DNA of 18,630 nt. Source: Peptococcaceae bacterium. Lineage in GTDB: Bacteria > Bacillota > Peptococcia > Peptococcales > Peptococcaceae. The DNA lies in the NCBI GenBank assembly GCA_900756555.1, contig CAAEKP010000125.1, positions 1 to 18,630 on the forward strand. The letters run 5' to 3'. Below are positions 1 through 5,601 of this stretch, piece by piece (the stretch's first letter is position 1; each line of letters starts with the position of its first letter). The notes under the pieces are model-generated. The model saw nothing but the letters and a program-made list of their open reading frames with translations. It was not told the origin of the DNA and ran no database searches. The position numbers were made by a program, and so were the translations under genes.

Positions 1-1
1 A

Positions 2-148
2 AAACATATGCATGACCGCTACCCGGATACCCGCATTAAAATTCCCATGCTGGACAATGAAGCAGCCCGCTCGCTGAATCTGTCCAACTCCGCAGCCATT
101 CTGTTATACGAAGCACTGCGTCAGACAGGATTTCAGGGATTGAAATAA
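2..148 (+). CDS. trmL: 3' end of tRNA (cytidine/uridine-34-2'-O)-methyltransferase, TrmL-like (partial)
   Basis: Only the last 48 codons are in the window; the start lies to the left. The visible tail contains IPMLDNEAARSLNLSNSAAI followed by LYEALRQTGF. This matches the C-terminal SPOUT/TrmD knot signature of TrmL (IPM...RSLNLSN...YEALRQ), where the conserved serine and asparagine bind S-adenosylmethionine. TrmL methylates the ribose of the wobble nucleotide in two tRNA-Leu species. Other SPOUT methyltransferases (SpoU/TrmH class) share the LNLSN pattern, but the short stop after the RQTGF helix favours TrmL. The stop TAA is at 146-148. No clear terminator follows before the next promoter at 158. 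Family call is confident, exact member less so. Confidence 0.82.
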   Translation, partial: KHMHDRYPDTRIKIPMLDNEAARSLNLSNSAAILLYEALRQTGFQGLK

Positions 149-157
149 TTTTGTGGG

Positions 158-186
158 TTGACAAAGCCTGTATTCTTTTATAGAAT
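158..186 (+). promoter_or_regulatory. Sigma-A type promoter of the ABC-F gene
   Basis: A perfect -35 TTGACA (158-163), a 17-bp spacer and -10 TAGAAT (181-186) predict transcription from about 193. A second possible promoter, TTGTTG (192-197), 16 bp, TATAAT (214-219), overlaps and would start near 226. Either gives a long leader (about 290-330 nt) before the ABC-F start codon at 519. Confidence 0.8.
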
Positions 187-237
187 AACAATTGTTGGCA
201 TACTGCTGACGATTATAATACGATTTGAGGTGGGAAG

Positions 238-261
238 ATGAAGCACGCATCTTGCAACTAA
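238..261 (+). CDS. Putative 7-codon leader peptide upstream of the ABC-F gene
   Basis: A tiny ORF encodes MKHASCN and stops with TAA at 259-261. It has a credible ribosome binding site, GAGGTGGG at 228-235. Its start codon lies in a small hairpin (AAGATG 235-240 with CATCTT 248-253). A second open frame (261-404, 47 codons, hydrophobic, starting MNNKNIVFLKG) begins at an ATG that overlaps the TAA by one base, so it could be reached by translational coupling, but it has no ribosome binding site of its own. Short leader ORFs followed by an intrinsic terminator are the known layout of drug-induced attenuators in front of ABC-F resistance genes. That this ORF is translated is inference. Confidence 0.45.
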   Translation: MKHASCN

Positions 262-450
262 TGAACAACAAAAATATAGTTTTTTTGAAAGGCTTATTCT
301 GCCTTTTCTTTGTTGTTGTCTTTTTGCAGGAAAGTGTTGATTCTTCCGTTTTTTTGACTTGTCTATGCGGAACATTTTTTCGCCGTTATATCTTCAATTC
401 TTAAGATATACTTGGCTGATTTTCTGTTTTGCTGTGTCTAAAGTCTGTAA

Positions 451-488
451 AGCCGTGGGAATTTTCTTTCCTGCGGCTCTTTTATTTA
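451..488 (+). terminator. Intrinsic terminator in the ABC-F leader (candidate attenuator)
   Basis: An 11-bp stem (451-461 with 468-478, including two G-U pairs) and a 6-nt loop are followed by the U-rich tract CTTTTATTTA (479-488). It sits after the promoter and only about 15 nt before the AAGGAGG ribosome binding site of the ABC-F gene, so it would stop transcription before the gene unless it is disrupted. The 8-bp hairpin at 387-410 lies just upstream and could take part in an alternative fold. Confidence 0.72.
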
Positions 489-518
489 TCCCGACGTATT
501 ATAAGGAGGAATGCCCTG

Positions 519-1994
519 ATGTCGCAGATTAAAATTACCAACTTATCTTTTACTCACGAAAATAGTTACACGCCTGTGTTTGAACACGTTTCTTTACAAT
601 TAGATACTAACTGGAAGTTGGGCTTTACAGGCCGCAATGGCCGCGGCAAAACCACTTTTCTGAAACTGCTCACAGGTGAATACCATTACAGCGGAACTAT
701 TTCTGCTGCCGTACAGTTTGACTACTTCCCTTTTCCTGTAAATCACCCCGACTGGCTGGTGCTGGACTTGCTAGAAGATTTAGCTCCTCAGGCGGAGCAA
801 TGGCAGATTCGGCGGGAATTATCTTTACTTGCCGTGGATGACGATATTTTCTATCGTCCGTTCAACACCTTATCCAACGGAGAGCAAACCAAGGTGTTGC
901 TGGCGGCGTTGTTTCTGCGGGAAAATAATTTTCTGCTCATCGATGAGCCCACCAACCATTTGGATCAGACAGGCCGTCAGATTGTCAGCCGCTATTTGAA
1001 CAGCAAAAAAGGCTTTATTCTGGTTTCTCACGACCGTCAGTTTTTGGACAACTGTGTTGACCATATCCTGTCCATCAATAAAACCAACATCGAAGTGCAG
1101 GACGGCAATTTCAGTTCCTGGTACACCAACAAGCAGCGGCAGGATCAGTTTGAGCAGACACAGAATGACCGGCTCAAAAAAGAAATCGGACAGCTACAGC
1201 AGGCCGCTAAGCGCACCGCCAACTGGTCTGATCAGGTAGAATCATCCAAGATTGGCGAACATGTTGGTGACCGCGGTTATGTGGGACACATGGCTGCTAA
1301 AATGATGAAACGCTCCAAGTCACTGGAAAATCGACAGAACCGCGCCATTGAAGAAAAATCCGCCCTGCTCAAAAATCTGGAACGGGTGGACACCTTAAAA
1401 ATTTCTGCCTTGCCTGCTCCGGCACAACGGCTGGTATCCTTACGGGAAGCCACCGTACTTTATGACGGTGTTCCTGTCTGCGCGCCGGTTACCTTTGACA
1501 TTATGGCTGGTGACCGTATCGCCTTACAGGGCAGCAATGGCTGCGGCAAATCCAGCTTAATCAAACTGATTCTGGGGGAGTCGTTCGATTACACTGGAAC
1601 GGTAGAGCGCAACAGCCGCTTAAAAATATCCTACATCAGCCAAACCACCAGCCATCTGCGCGGCACCTTACAGGAGTATGCACGGGAACAACAGATTGAC
1701 CTGAGCCAGTTTATGACCATTCTCAGCAAGCTGGATTTCTCCCGTACTCAGATGGAGCAATCTATGGAGCGGTTCAGCATGGGGCAGCGCAAAAAAGTAT
1801 TACTGGCAACCAGCCTCTGTCAGCAGGCTCATCTCTATATCTGGGACGAACCGCTGAACTATATCGACATCTACTCCCGCTTTCAGCTGGAGGATGTGCT
1901 GCTGCAATTTCAGCCTACCCTGCTGTTTGTGGAACATGATAAACTGTTCACCGAAAAAATCGCCACCAGAACAGTTACACTGAAAAAATTGTAA
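519..1994 (+). CDS. ABC-F ribosomal protection protein, Lsa-like
   Basis: A cytosolic tandem ATPase without membrane segments. ARE ABC-F proteins bind the ribosomal E site and displace antibiotics from the peptidyl-transferase centre; Lsa members act on lincosamides, streptogramin A and pleuromutilins. In order: Walker A GRNGRGKTT (about residues 38-46), signature LSNGEQ, Walker B with DEPTNHLD, the inter-domain linker/antibiotic-resistance region (about 200-300), second Walker A GSNGCGKSS, signature FSMGQ, and Walker B IWDEPLNYID, typical of Lsa/Vga-type proteins. Length is 491 residues, as in the Lsa family. The start at 519 is chosen because AAGGAGG (503-509) precedes it. The open frame reaches back to 429, but that part overlaps the leader terminator. 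The drug spectrum cannot be told from sequence. Confidence 0.9.
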   Translation: MSQIKITNLSFTHENSYTPVFEHVSLQLDTNWKLGFTGRNGRGKTTFLKLLTGEYHYSGTISAAVQFDYFPFPVNHPDWLVLDLLEDLAPQAEQWQIRRELSLLAVDDDIFYRPFNTLSNGEQTKVLLAALFLRENNFLLIDEPTNHLDQTGRQIVSRYLNSKKGFILVSHDRQFLDNCVDHILSINKTNIEVQDGNFSSWYTNKQRQDQFEQTQNDRLKKEIGQLQQAAKRTANWSDQVESSKIGEHVGDRGYVGHMAAKMMKRSKSLENRQNRAIEEKSALLKNLERVDTLKISALPAPAQRLVSLREATVLYDGVPVCAPVTFDIMAGDRIALQGSNGCGKSSLIKLILGESFDYTGTVERNSRLKISYISQTTSHLRGTLQEYAREQQIDLSQFMTILSKLDFSRTQMEQSMERFSMGQRKKVLLATSLCQQAHLYIWDEPLNYIDIYSRFQLEDVLLQFQPTLLFVEHDKLFTEKIATRTVTLKKL

Positions 1995-2022
1995 TAAAAA
2001 AACCTCTACCGATTGGCAGAGG
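1995..2022 (-). terminator. Intrinsic terminator of the retron RT gene
   Basis: Read on the minus strand, CCTCT/AGAGG (2003-2007 with 2018-2022), extended by CC/GG after one mismatch, is followed by a run of seven T (2002 down to 1996). The RT stop codon TAG (2006-2008) lies inside the stem. There is no T-run in the plus direction, so it ends the RT message rather than the convergent ABC-F message. Confidence 0.7.
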
Positions 2023-3001
2023 CTTGGTGAATATTGTTTTGCAGCCACACGTGGTACTGCTGAAATTCCGCATCGTCCGAGTTGATTTGCAGCACAAACT
2101 GCACTTTACCCAGCAAAGATTGCAGGTAACGGCGCACCTGCTCATCTGCAATCTTTGTTTCCGGCTGAGGATTGCAGTGTGCCAGATGAGAGGCTGCGCC
2201 ATAGCGCTGGCAATAATATATTTCCTGACGCAGCTTACGGCGATAGCCGCGCGGCACCTGCAACTTATCATTAACTACCACACCAGTCGCAATTTGCCGA
2301 TTCTGTGTGGTCAGGCGTTGTGTCTTATTTTTGTTAAGCAAAAAACCTCTGTCAGCTAAAGCAGCTGCTACACGCTGCTGCACTTTTACCGCATCAAAAT
2401 TGCCGGAGAAGGTCAAATCATCACTGTAACGGGTGTACACAATGTTTTGTGCAGCACACCACCGACCCAGCCAATCATCAAAACTGCGCAAAACCAGATT
2501 GGAGATCGCTGGCGATGTGGGCGCTCCCTGAGGCAGAGCGCCTTGATAGCAGCACAAATTTGCCAGCAGCATACCAACCGACGGCAGCATTTGCTGACTG
2601 TTAAAGCAGGCAGACAACACATCAGGCAATAAGATTGACGGGAAGAAATCCTGAATATCCAGCTTCAATACCAAAGGCTGCTGCAAATGGGGCGCGCCGT
2701 TCTGCCGCAGCTGAGTGCCTTTGTGATAGGCTGTGGCATACACAGAAACAGGCTGCGGTTCCAGCACCCGCTGTAAAATGCGGCGCTGCACCTGCTTTAA
2801 TAAGCCGTCCGGTACCAATAATTTACGCGCACCGCCATCGCGTTTGGAGATGGTGTAAGGATGATAATGCTGCTCTGGCGCGTTGCTTAAGCTGTACAGA
2901 CAAGCCAGCTGTTTTTCGTCGGGCCAGCCGGTATCATCCAGTAAACCTAAGGCTAACACTGCGCGGCTCACTGCCGCAGAATACTGCTTACGCTCTCCCA
3001 T
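2006..3001 (-). CDS. Retron-type reverse transcriptase
   Basis: This RNA-directed DNA polymerase is predicted to make msDNA from the RNA encoded just upstream (3061-3247). Visible motifs (from Met at 3001): a retron-like N-terminal NA...HY stretch at residues 40-46 followed by YTISKRDGG (49-57); LKLDIQDFFPSI with catalytic D115; PQGAPTSPAISNL (157-169); YSDD (192-195) with the two metal-binding aspartates; and ATGVVVN (238-244), the counterpart of the retron VTG motif thought to recognise the msr. Length is 331 residues, with no maturase, integrase or endonuclease domain, which argues against a group II intron or DGR RT. The frame is open to a TTG at 3055, but the ATG at 3001 has AGGTGAGGG just upstream. 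The gene follows the msr-msd RNA by about 60 nt and ends in its own terminator. Confidence 0.92.
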   Translation of the reverse strand: MGERKQYSAAVSRAVLALGLLDDTGWPDEKQLACLYSLSNAPEQHYHPYTISKRDGGARKLLVPDGLLKQVQRRILQRVLEPQPVSVYATAYHKGTQLRQNGAPHLQQPLVLKLDIQDFFPSILLPDVLSACFNSQQMLPSVGMLLANLCCYQGALPQGAPTSPAISNLVLRSFDDWLGRWCAAQNIVYTRYSDDLTFSGNFDAVKVQQRVAAALADRGFLLNKNKTQRLTTQNRQIATGVVVNDKLQVPRGYRRKLRQEIYYCQRYGAASHLAHCNPQPETKIADEQVRRYLQSLLGKVQFVLQINSDDAEFQQYHVWLQNNIHQASANR

Positions 3002-3060
3002 TCCATCATCCCTCACCTGTTTTTTATATTTATGTAATCGTTTCACGTTTCGCAATCATA

Positions 3061-3247
3061 ACAAAAGCAGGAACAATACAAAAAGAAGATGCCGGACGCT
3101 GCGCAGACGCAAAGAAAACGCACATGACGTGTGCGATGTTGCGCCGGAGCAGCGGCTGGCCTGCCCTTGGCAGCTTTGGTTTCCCGGCGGCGACTCGCCG
3201 TCAGGCCGAATATCAAAATCCGGTTTGGCTATTGTTCCTGCCTTGTT
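3061..3247 (-). ncRNA. Retron msr-msd RNA
   Basis: Read on the minus strand, the RNA opens with repeat a1, GCAGGAACAATA (3241-3230), and closes with its perfect complement a2, TATTGTTCCTGC (3078-3067); pairing extends further at the outer ends. Directly after a1 comes TAGC, whose G (3229) matches the position and context of the branching guanosine of known retrons. msr part: a 6-bp hairpin at 3206-3223 and CGGCG-AGT-CGCCG at 3188-3200, with a third hairpin CTGCC-AAG-GGCAG at 3161-3173. msd part: a long interrupted stem, left arm 3139-3160 with right arm 3091-3112 (3, 6 and 5 bp separated by internal loops), topped by CGCACA-CGTCA-TGTGCG at 3119-3135. The start near 3247 comes from the promoter. 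Exact msd ends cannot be read from sequence. Confidence 0.88.
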
Positions 3248-3253
3248 TATTTT

Positions 3254-3262
3254 ATTGTAGCA
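3254..3262 (-). promoter_or_regulatory. Extended -10 promoter of the retron
   Basis: On the minus strand TGC (3262-3260) directly precedes TACAAT (3259-3254), an extended -10 element. No convincing -35 is seen. It predicts initiation near 3247, six bases before a1, which suits a retron transcript running through msr-msd into the RT gene. Confidence 0.6.
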
Positions 3263-3309
3263 CAACTAATAATAAATTTCCATAATTATTCTACAACAAT
3301 CGACACCAA

Positions 3310-3353
3310 TAATTAAATAACAGAGCTTGCAGCTTATAACCGCACGCTCTGTT
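3310..3353 (-). terminator. Terminator of the HTH/membrane-protein operon
   Basis: An 8-bp stem AACAGAGC/GCTCTGTT (3319-3326 with 3346-3353) lies about 17 bp after the HTH stop codon and is followed on the minus strand by the A/T-rich tract ATTTAATTA. The tract is not a pure T-run, so termination may be partial. It separates the operon from the retron promoter. Confidence 0.55.
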
Positions 3354-3370
3354 GTCGGATTCTAATGAAC

Positions 3371-3580
3371 TCAATCAAAATAAAATAAATCTTCAAATTT
3401 TTTATCCAGCGCAATACACAAAATCAAGGCCAGCTTAGCCGTGGGATTGAACTGCCCTGTTTCAATGGAACTGATGGTATTGCGGGACACCCCCACTAAA
3501 TCCGCCAGCTGCTGCTGGGAGAAATGCTTCTCCGCCCGCGCTTCTTTCAGGTGATTCCGTAAAATTAATTCTTCATTCAT
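3371..3580 (-). CDS. Small Cro/CI-type (XRE) transcriptional regulator
   Basis: This 69-residue protein is a single helix-turn-helix domain of the HTH_3/XRE class: LKEARAEKHFSQQQLADLVG followed by VSRNTISSIETGQFNPTAKL, with the recognition helix at SRNTISSIE. The tail FEDLFYF is typical of stand-alone regulators of this class. The start at 3580 (second Met of a slightly longer frame whose first codon is GTG) has AGGTGTGG just upstream. It is the last gene of a four-gene operon, 8 bp after the preceding stop, so probably translationally coupled. It most likely represses its own operon through the three repeated sites around the promoter at 4594-4622; this is inferred from layout, not shown. 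A signal domain is absent, so how it would be released is unknown. Confidence 0.85.
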   Translation of the reverse strand: MNEELILRNHLKEARAEKHFSQQQLADLVGVSRNTISSIETGQFNPTAKLALILCIALDKKFEDLFYFD

Positions 3581-3588
3581 ATCCACAC

Positions 3589-3900
3589 CTACCGTAAAAC
3601 AGTGATGGCATACATAATTGCAGACAAAATACCTACCAATATGCCCATTACCGCGGCTGACAACCGCACTTTATCATCATTGCCTTTATACATACCGTAG
3701 GCTTCCAGGCCCAGATAGCACCAGAACATTGCTGAAATCTGATAACAGTCCTGTCCCTGCCAGAGATTAAACGCGCCTAGCACAAGAAACATGATAGCCA
3801 TACCGGCCACACCATAACGGCGGCCTTTATTGGCAATAAATTCTACACCTTCATCCTCATTTGCCTGACGGCTTCTTGCTAAAACTTCTTCTCTGTCCAT
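3589..3900 (-). CDS. Small membrane protein, DUF6442-like (copy 3 of 3)
   Basis: This 103-residue protein has a charged N-terminus (MDREEVLARSRQANEDEG) followed by hydrophobic segments at about 31-47, 53-68 and 79-99, suggesting three membrane helices. The opening pattern M-x-x-E-(E/D)-(I/V)-L-x-(R/K)-S-R is shared with the next two proteins upstream and is the mark of the DUF6442 family, which often neighbours XRE regulators in Bacillota. Function is unknown. The start at 3900 is preceded by GGAAAGGATGAG; an in-frame extension to 3960 overlaps the preceding gene and is unlikely. The 5-bp gap to the gene before and 8-bp gap to the HTH gene after indicate one operon. Confidence 0.7.
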   Translation of the reverse strand: MDREEVLARSRQANEDEGVEFIANKGRRYGVAGMAIMFLVLGAFNLWQGQDCYQISAMFWCYLGLEAYGMYKGNDDKVRLSAAVMGILVGILSAIMYAITVLR

Positions 3901-3905
3901 CGTTC

Positions 3906-4220
3906 TCATCCTTTCCAGATATACAATGCCAGCCATATTAATGTAATAAATGTGTAGCAAATGGCTCTGTTACGTTTTTGTTTTGTCTTCAACAATTTAT
4001 ATTCAAACAGGTAGCCAGATGCCAGAAAACTGAAATATAGTGCAAACAAATCATAAGCATTTTCTTGCTTAGTAAACAAATTGATTAGCATGATAATCAG
4101 CATCATCACCGCCATGCCCAAGCCACCGCTGACAAATGCCTGCGTGGCAATCACCGTTTCCCGCTCATCCTGCCCTTTATTTTCCGCCCGGCTCCGCGCC
4201 AAAATATCTTCTTTATTCAT
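3906..4220 (-). CDS. Small membrane protein, DUF6442-like (copy 2 of 3)
   Basis: This 104-residue protein starts MNKEDILARSRAENKGQDER, then has hydrophobic stretches at about 30-47, 56-70 and 83-101, consistent with three membrane helices. It is clearly paralogous to its two neighbours in the N-terminal motif, length and layout, though the hydrophobic parts have diverged. The N-terminus closely fits the DUF6442 family as I know it. There is no signal peptide, enzyme motif or known function. AGAGAGGAAC lies upstream of the ATG at 4220. The gene is 15 bp after copy 1 and 5 bp before copy 3, so the three are co-transcribed. Confidence 0.72.
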   Translation of the reverse strand: MNKEDILARSRAENKGQDERETVIATQAFVSGGLGMAVMMLIIMLINLFTKQENAYDLFALYFSFLASGYLFEYKLLKTKQKRNRAICYTFITLIWLALYIWKG

Positions 4221-4235
4221 AAAAAGTTCCTCTCT

Positions 4236-4553
4236 CTAACACAACGAAATTGCAAAAAAGATTGCCAGAAATACCGCAGTCGCAATAATACTGATTAGCA
4301 TATATGCAAACTGGATTCTTTGCCCCGCATAATAATATTTGCCATAAGAAATAGAAGCATGAAAGATACACACCAACGCCATGACCACAGATACCGTTTT
4401 CCAGTCCTGTCGAGGTATACTGAACAACGCCAGCACACCTGCAACAGTAGCAAAGAGAACAATGCCCAGTTGTTGTCCGCGCATTTCTGCAAACAGAACT
4501 CCTTCATCGCGCTTTCCGTTTCTGCTTTTTCTTAAAATTTCTTCTCTTTCCAT
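4236..4553 (-). CDS. Small membrane protein, DUF6442-like (copy 1 of 3)
   Basis: First gene of the four-gene minus-strand operon. The 105-residue product begins MEREEILRKSRNGKRDEG and has hydrophobic segments at about 29-46, 52-69 and 82-103. It shares the E-E-I-L-x-K-S-R opening with copies 2 and 3. The strong ribosome binding site AAAGGAGG lies just upstream of the ATG at 4553, and the leader is only about 35 nt from the predicted start point. No catalytic motif is visible. An accessory, possibly stress- or phage-related, membrane role is speculation. Confidence 0.72.
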   Translation of the reverse strand: MEREEILRKSRNGKRDEGVLFAEMRGQQLGIVLFATVAGVLALFSIPRQDWKTVSVVMALVCIFHASISYGKYYYAGQRIQFAYMLISIIATAVFLAIFFAISLC

Positions 4554-4571
4554 CTCAACTGCCTCCTTTCT

Positions 4572-4647
4572 GCCAAGTTTTCTTTACATTTTTATTATAG
4601 CAATGCCAAGTTTACTTGTCAATTATTTTTTGCAAAGTTTTCTTTGC
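4572..4647. promoter_or_regulatory. Three related 16-bp operator-like sites
   Basis: Three copies of a pseudo-palindrome share the core AAGTTT(A/T)CTT: GCCAAGTTTTCTTTAC (4572-4587), GCCAAGTTTACTTGTC (4605-4620) and GCAAAGTTTTCTTTGC (4632-4647). The middle one covers the spacer and -35 of the operon promoter, the first covers the start point, and the third lies just upstream of the -35. This is the arrangement of repressor operators, and the XRE protein at 3371-3580 is the obvious candidate ligand. A further palindrome, GCAAAAAAATTTTGC (4646-4660), adjoins. Confidence 0.6.
4594..4622 (-). promoter_or_regulatory. Consensus promoter of the DUF6442/HTH operon
   Basis: On the minus strand: TTGACA (4622-4617), a 17-bp spacer, TATAAT (4599-4594). 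Both hexamers match the sigma-A consensus perfectly, so the operon would be strongly expressed unless repressed. Transcription should start near 4587. Confidence 0.88.
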
Positions 4648-4773
4648 AAAAAAATTTTGCTTTCTGCAAAAAATAGACTTGCTTTTCAAAAACAAACTTG
4701 TCTGCCGCTGGCTTTTTTGTTACACTATATAATGAATTTTTTATCTTACTTCATAAAAAGGAGGGAACACACT

Positions 4774-5190
4774 ATGTGGAAAGAATTTAAGGAATTTGCT
4801 TTCAAAGGCAATGTTCTGGATATGTCCATCGGGGTTATCATCGGTGGTGCTTTTGGCAAAATCGTCAGTTCTCTGGTCAGCGATATCATTATGCCATTCT
4901 TTGGTTTTCTCACCGCTGGCGCCGATTTTACTTCGCTGAAAGTGGTACTGAGCCCTGCTGTGCTGGATGCTGCTGGTCAGGTCATAAAACCAGAAGCCGC
5001 TATTATGTATGGTAACTTTATTCAGAATATTTTTGATTTCTTCATCATCGCCTTCTGCATCTTCTTCTTTGTACAGCAAATCAGTAAAATGAAAAAGAAA
5101 GAAGAACCGGCTCCGGCTGCGCCGGCAGGTCCTACTACAGAAGAACTGTTGACAGAAATTCGCGATTTACTCAAACAAGAACAAAAATAA
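4774..5190 (+). CDS. mscL: Large-conductance mechanosensitive channel MscL
   Basis: This 138-residue inner-membrane channel forms a homopentamer that opens under membrane tension and releases solutes during hypo-osmotic shock. The N-terminus MWKEFKEFAFKGNVLDMSIG followed by VIIGGAFGKIVSSLVSDIIM is the conserved MscL TM1 signature. TM2 is NFIQNIFDFFIIAFCIFFFV, followed by the basic KMKKKEE cluster and a C-terminal amphipathic helix (TTEELLTEIRDLLKQ). The start at 4774 is set by AAAGGAGGG (4757-4765); the frame is open far upstream but that part lies over the divergent operon. A TATAAT at 4728-4733 is the likely -10, with no good -35. The gene is divergent from the DUF6442 operon, so the operator region may influence both. 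Confidence 0.96.
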   Translation: MWKEFKEFAFKGNVLDMSIGVIIGGAFGKIVSSLVSDIIMPFFGFLTAGADFTSLKVVLSPAVLDAAGQVIKPEAAIMYGNFIQNIFDFFIIAFCIFFFVQQISKMKKKEEPAPAAPAGPTTEELLTEIRDLLKQEQK

Positions 5191-5192
5191 AC

Positions 5193-5292
5193 AAAAGGGC
5201 TGTTGCACCAACAGCATTTCAACCGAACCGGCGCGAGATTCTGCACCGAAGAAACGGAATTGAGATGACAAAATCAGTGTAACAACCCTTTT
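5193..5292. repeat. ~100-bp element bounded by 16-bp imperfect inverted repeats
   Basis: AAAAGGGCTGTTGCAC (5193-5208) is matched at 14 of 16 positions by the complement of GTGTAACAACCCTTTT (5277-5292). The left arm adjoins a second small hairpin, GCTGTTG-CAC-CAACAGC (5199-5215). It lies 3 bp after the mscL stop codon and its right arm runs into a T-rich tract, so it may simply be a large mscL terminator. The interior has no ORF. A short non-autonomous element is the alternative; no target-site duplication is evident. Confidence 0.5.
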
Positions 5293-5330
5293 TCTTTGCT
5301 TTGCTGTCAATACTAAAAAATCCCGCGCAT

Positions 5331-5363
5331 ATAAAAAAGAGCTGTCCTGGCGAGACAGCTCTT
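5331..5363 (-). terminator. Strong minus-strand intrinsic terminator
   Basis: On the minus strand AAGAGCTGTC (5363-5354) pairs perfectly with GACAGCTCTT (5346-5337), loop of seven, followed by T-rich TTTTTTAT. No minus-strand protein gene lies upstream within 300 bp (the IscR gene has its own terminator), so it appears to end the non-coding transcription unit at about 5364-5483. Confidence 0.82.
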
Positions 5364-5387
5364 CCATAAGGGGGATAAAAGAGATTG

Positions 5388-5458
5388 TGGAGCGGCATTC
5401 CGGATTTGAACCGGCCGCTGAAAGGAAGGGCGTCTTTTCAGCAGTTACCGCTTGCCGC
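5388..5458 (-). ncRNA. tRNA-like structured RNA of unknown identity
   Basis: On the minus strand GCGGCA (5458-5453) pairs with TGCCGC (5397-5392) as an acceptor-like stem, followed by one base and an encoded CCA (5390-5388). A T-arm-like hairpin CCGG-TTCAAAT-CCGG (5414-5400) contains GGTTCAAATCC, a perfect tRNA T-loop box. The middle, however, is not a normal tRNA: a 5-bp D-like hairpin with a 3-nt loop (5452-5440) competes with a perfect 7-bp hairpin GCTGAAA/TTTCAGC carrying a 12-nt loop (5442-5417), there is no proper 7-nt anticodon loop, and the T-stem has only 4 bp. Upstream, an extended -10 (TGA then TATACT, 5498-5490) predicts a start near 5483, and a strong terminator follows at 5363. 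It may be a degenerate tRNA or another small RNA. Confidence 0.4.
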
Positions 5459-5601
5459 ATATTGTGTGGTACTTCCTGACCACGATTAAAGTATATCACC
5501 TTCCACCCCGCCAATGGTTAAGAAAATGTCAAGGTAATTTACTAAAATTGTGACTAACCTGTCAGGATGTTGTCGGTTTTCTTTTTCATCTGCCTTGCCA
5601 T

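Noticed and set aside
178..375. Minus-strand 65-codon ORF in the ABC-F leader
   Set aside because: No ribosome binding site or family likeness; it is antisense to a leader with a strong plus-strand promoter.
429..518. Longer N-terminus for the ABC-F protein
   Set aside because: The extra 30 codons cover the leader terminator and have no ribosome binding site; the ATG at 519 has AAGGAGG and gives the family's N-terminus.
2006..3001. Group II intron or diversity-generating retroelement RT
   Set aside because: There is no maturase or endonuclease domain and no intron RNA domains V/VI, and no template/variable repeat pair was seen; the msr-msd structure fits a retron.
3056..3265. Minus-strand 69-codon ORF across the msr-msd region
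   Set aside because: It overlaps the structured RNA on the same strand, has no family resemblance or good ribosome binding site, and its low-complexity end is a by-product of the repeat.
2635..3285. Plus-strand 216-codon ORF antisense to the RT and the retron RNA
   Set aside because: It is antisense to the clear RT motifs, has no ribosome binding site, and its translation looks like random composition.
5388..5458. Canonical tRNA gene
   Set aside because: The T-loop and CCA are tRNA-like, but there is no 7-nt anticodon loop on a 5-bp stem and no standard D-arm; it is reported only as tRNA-like.
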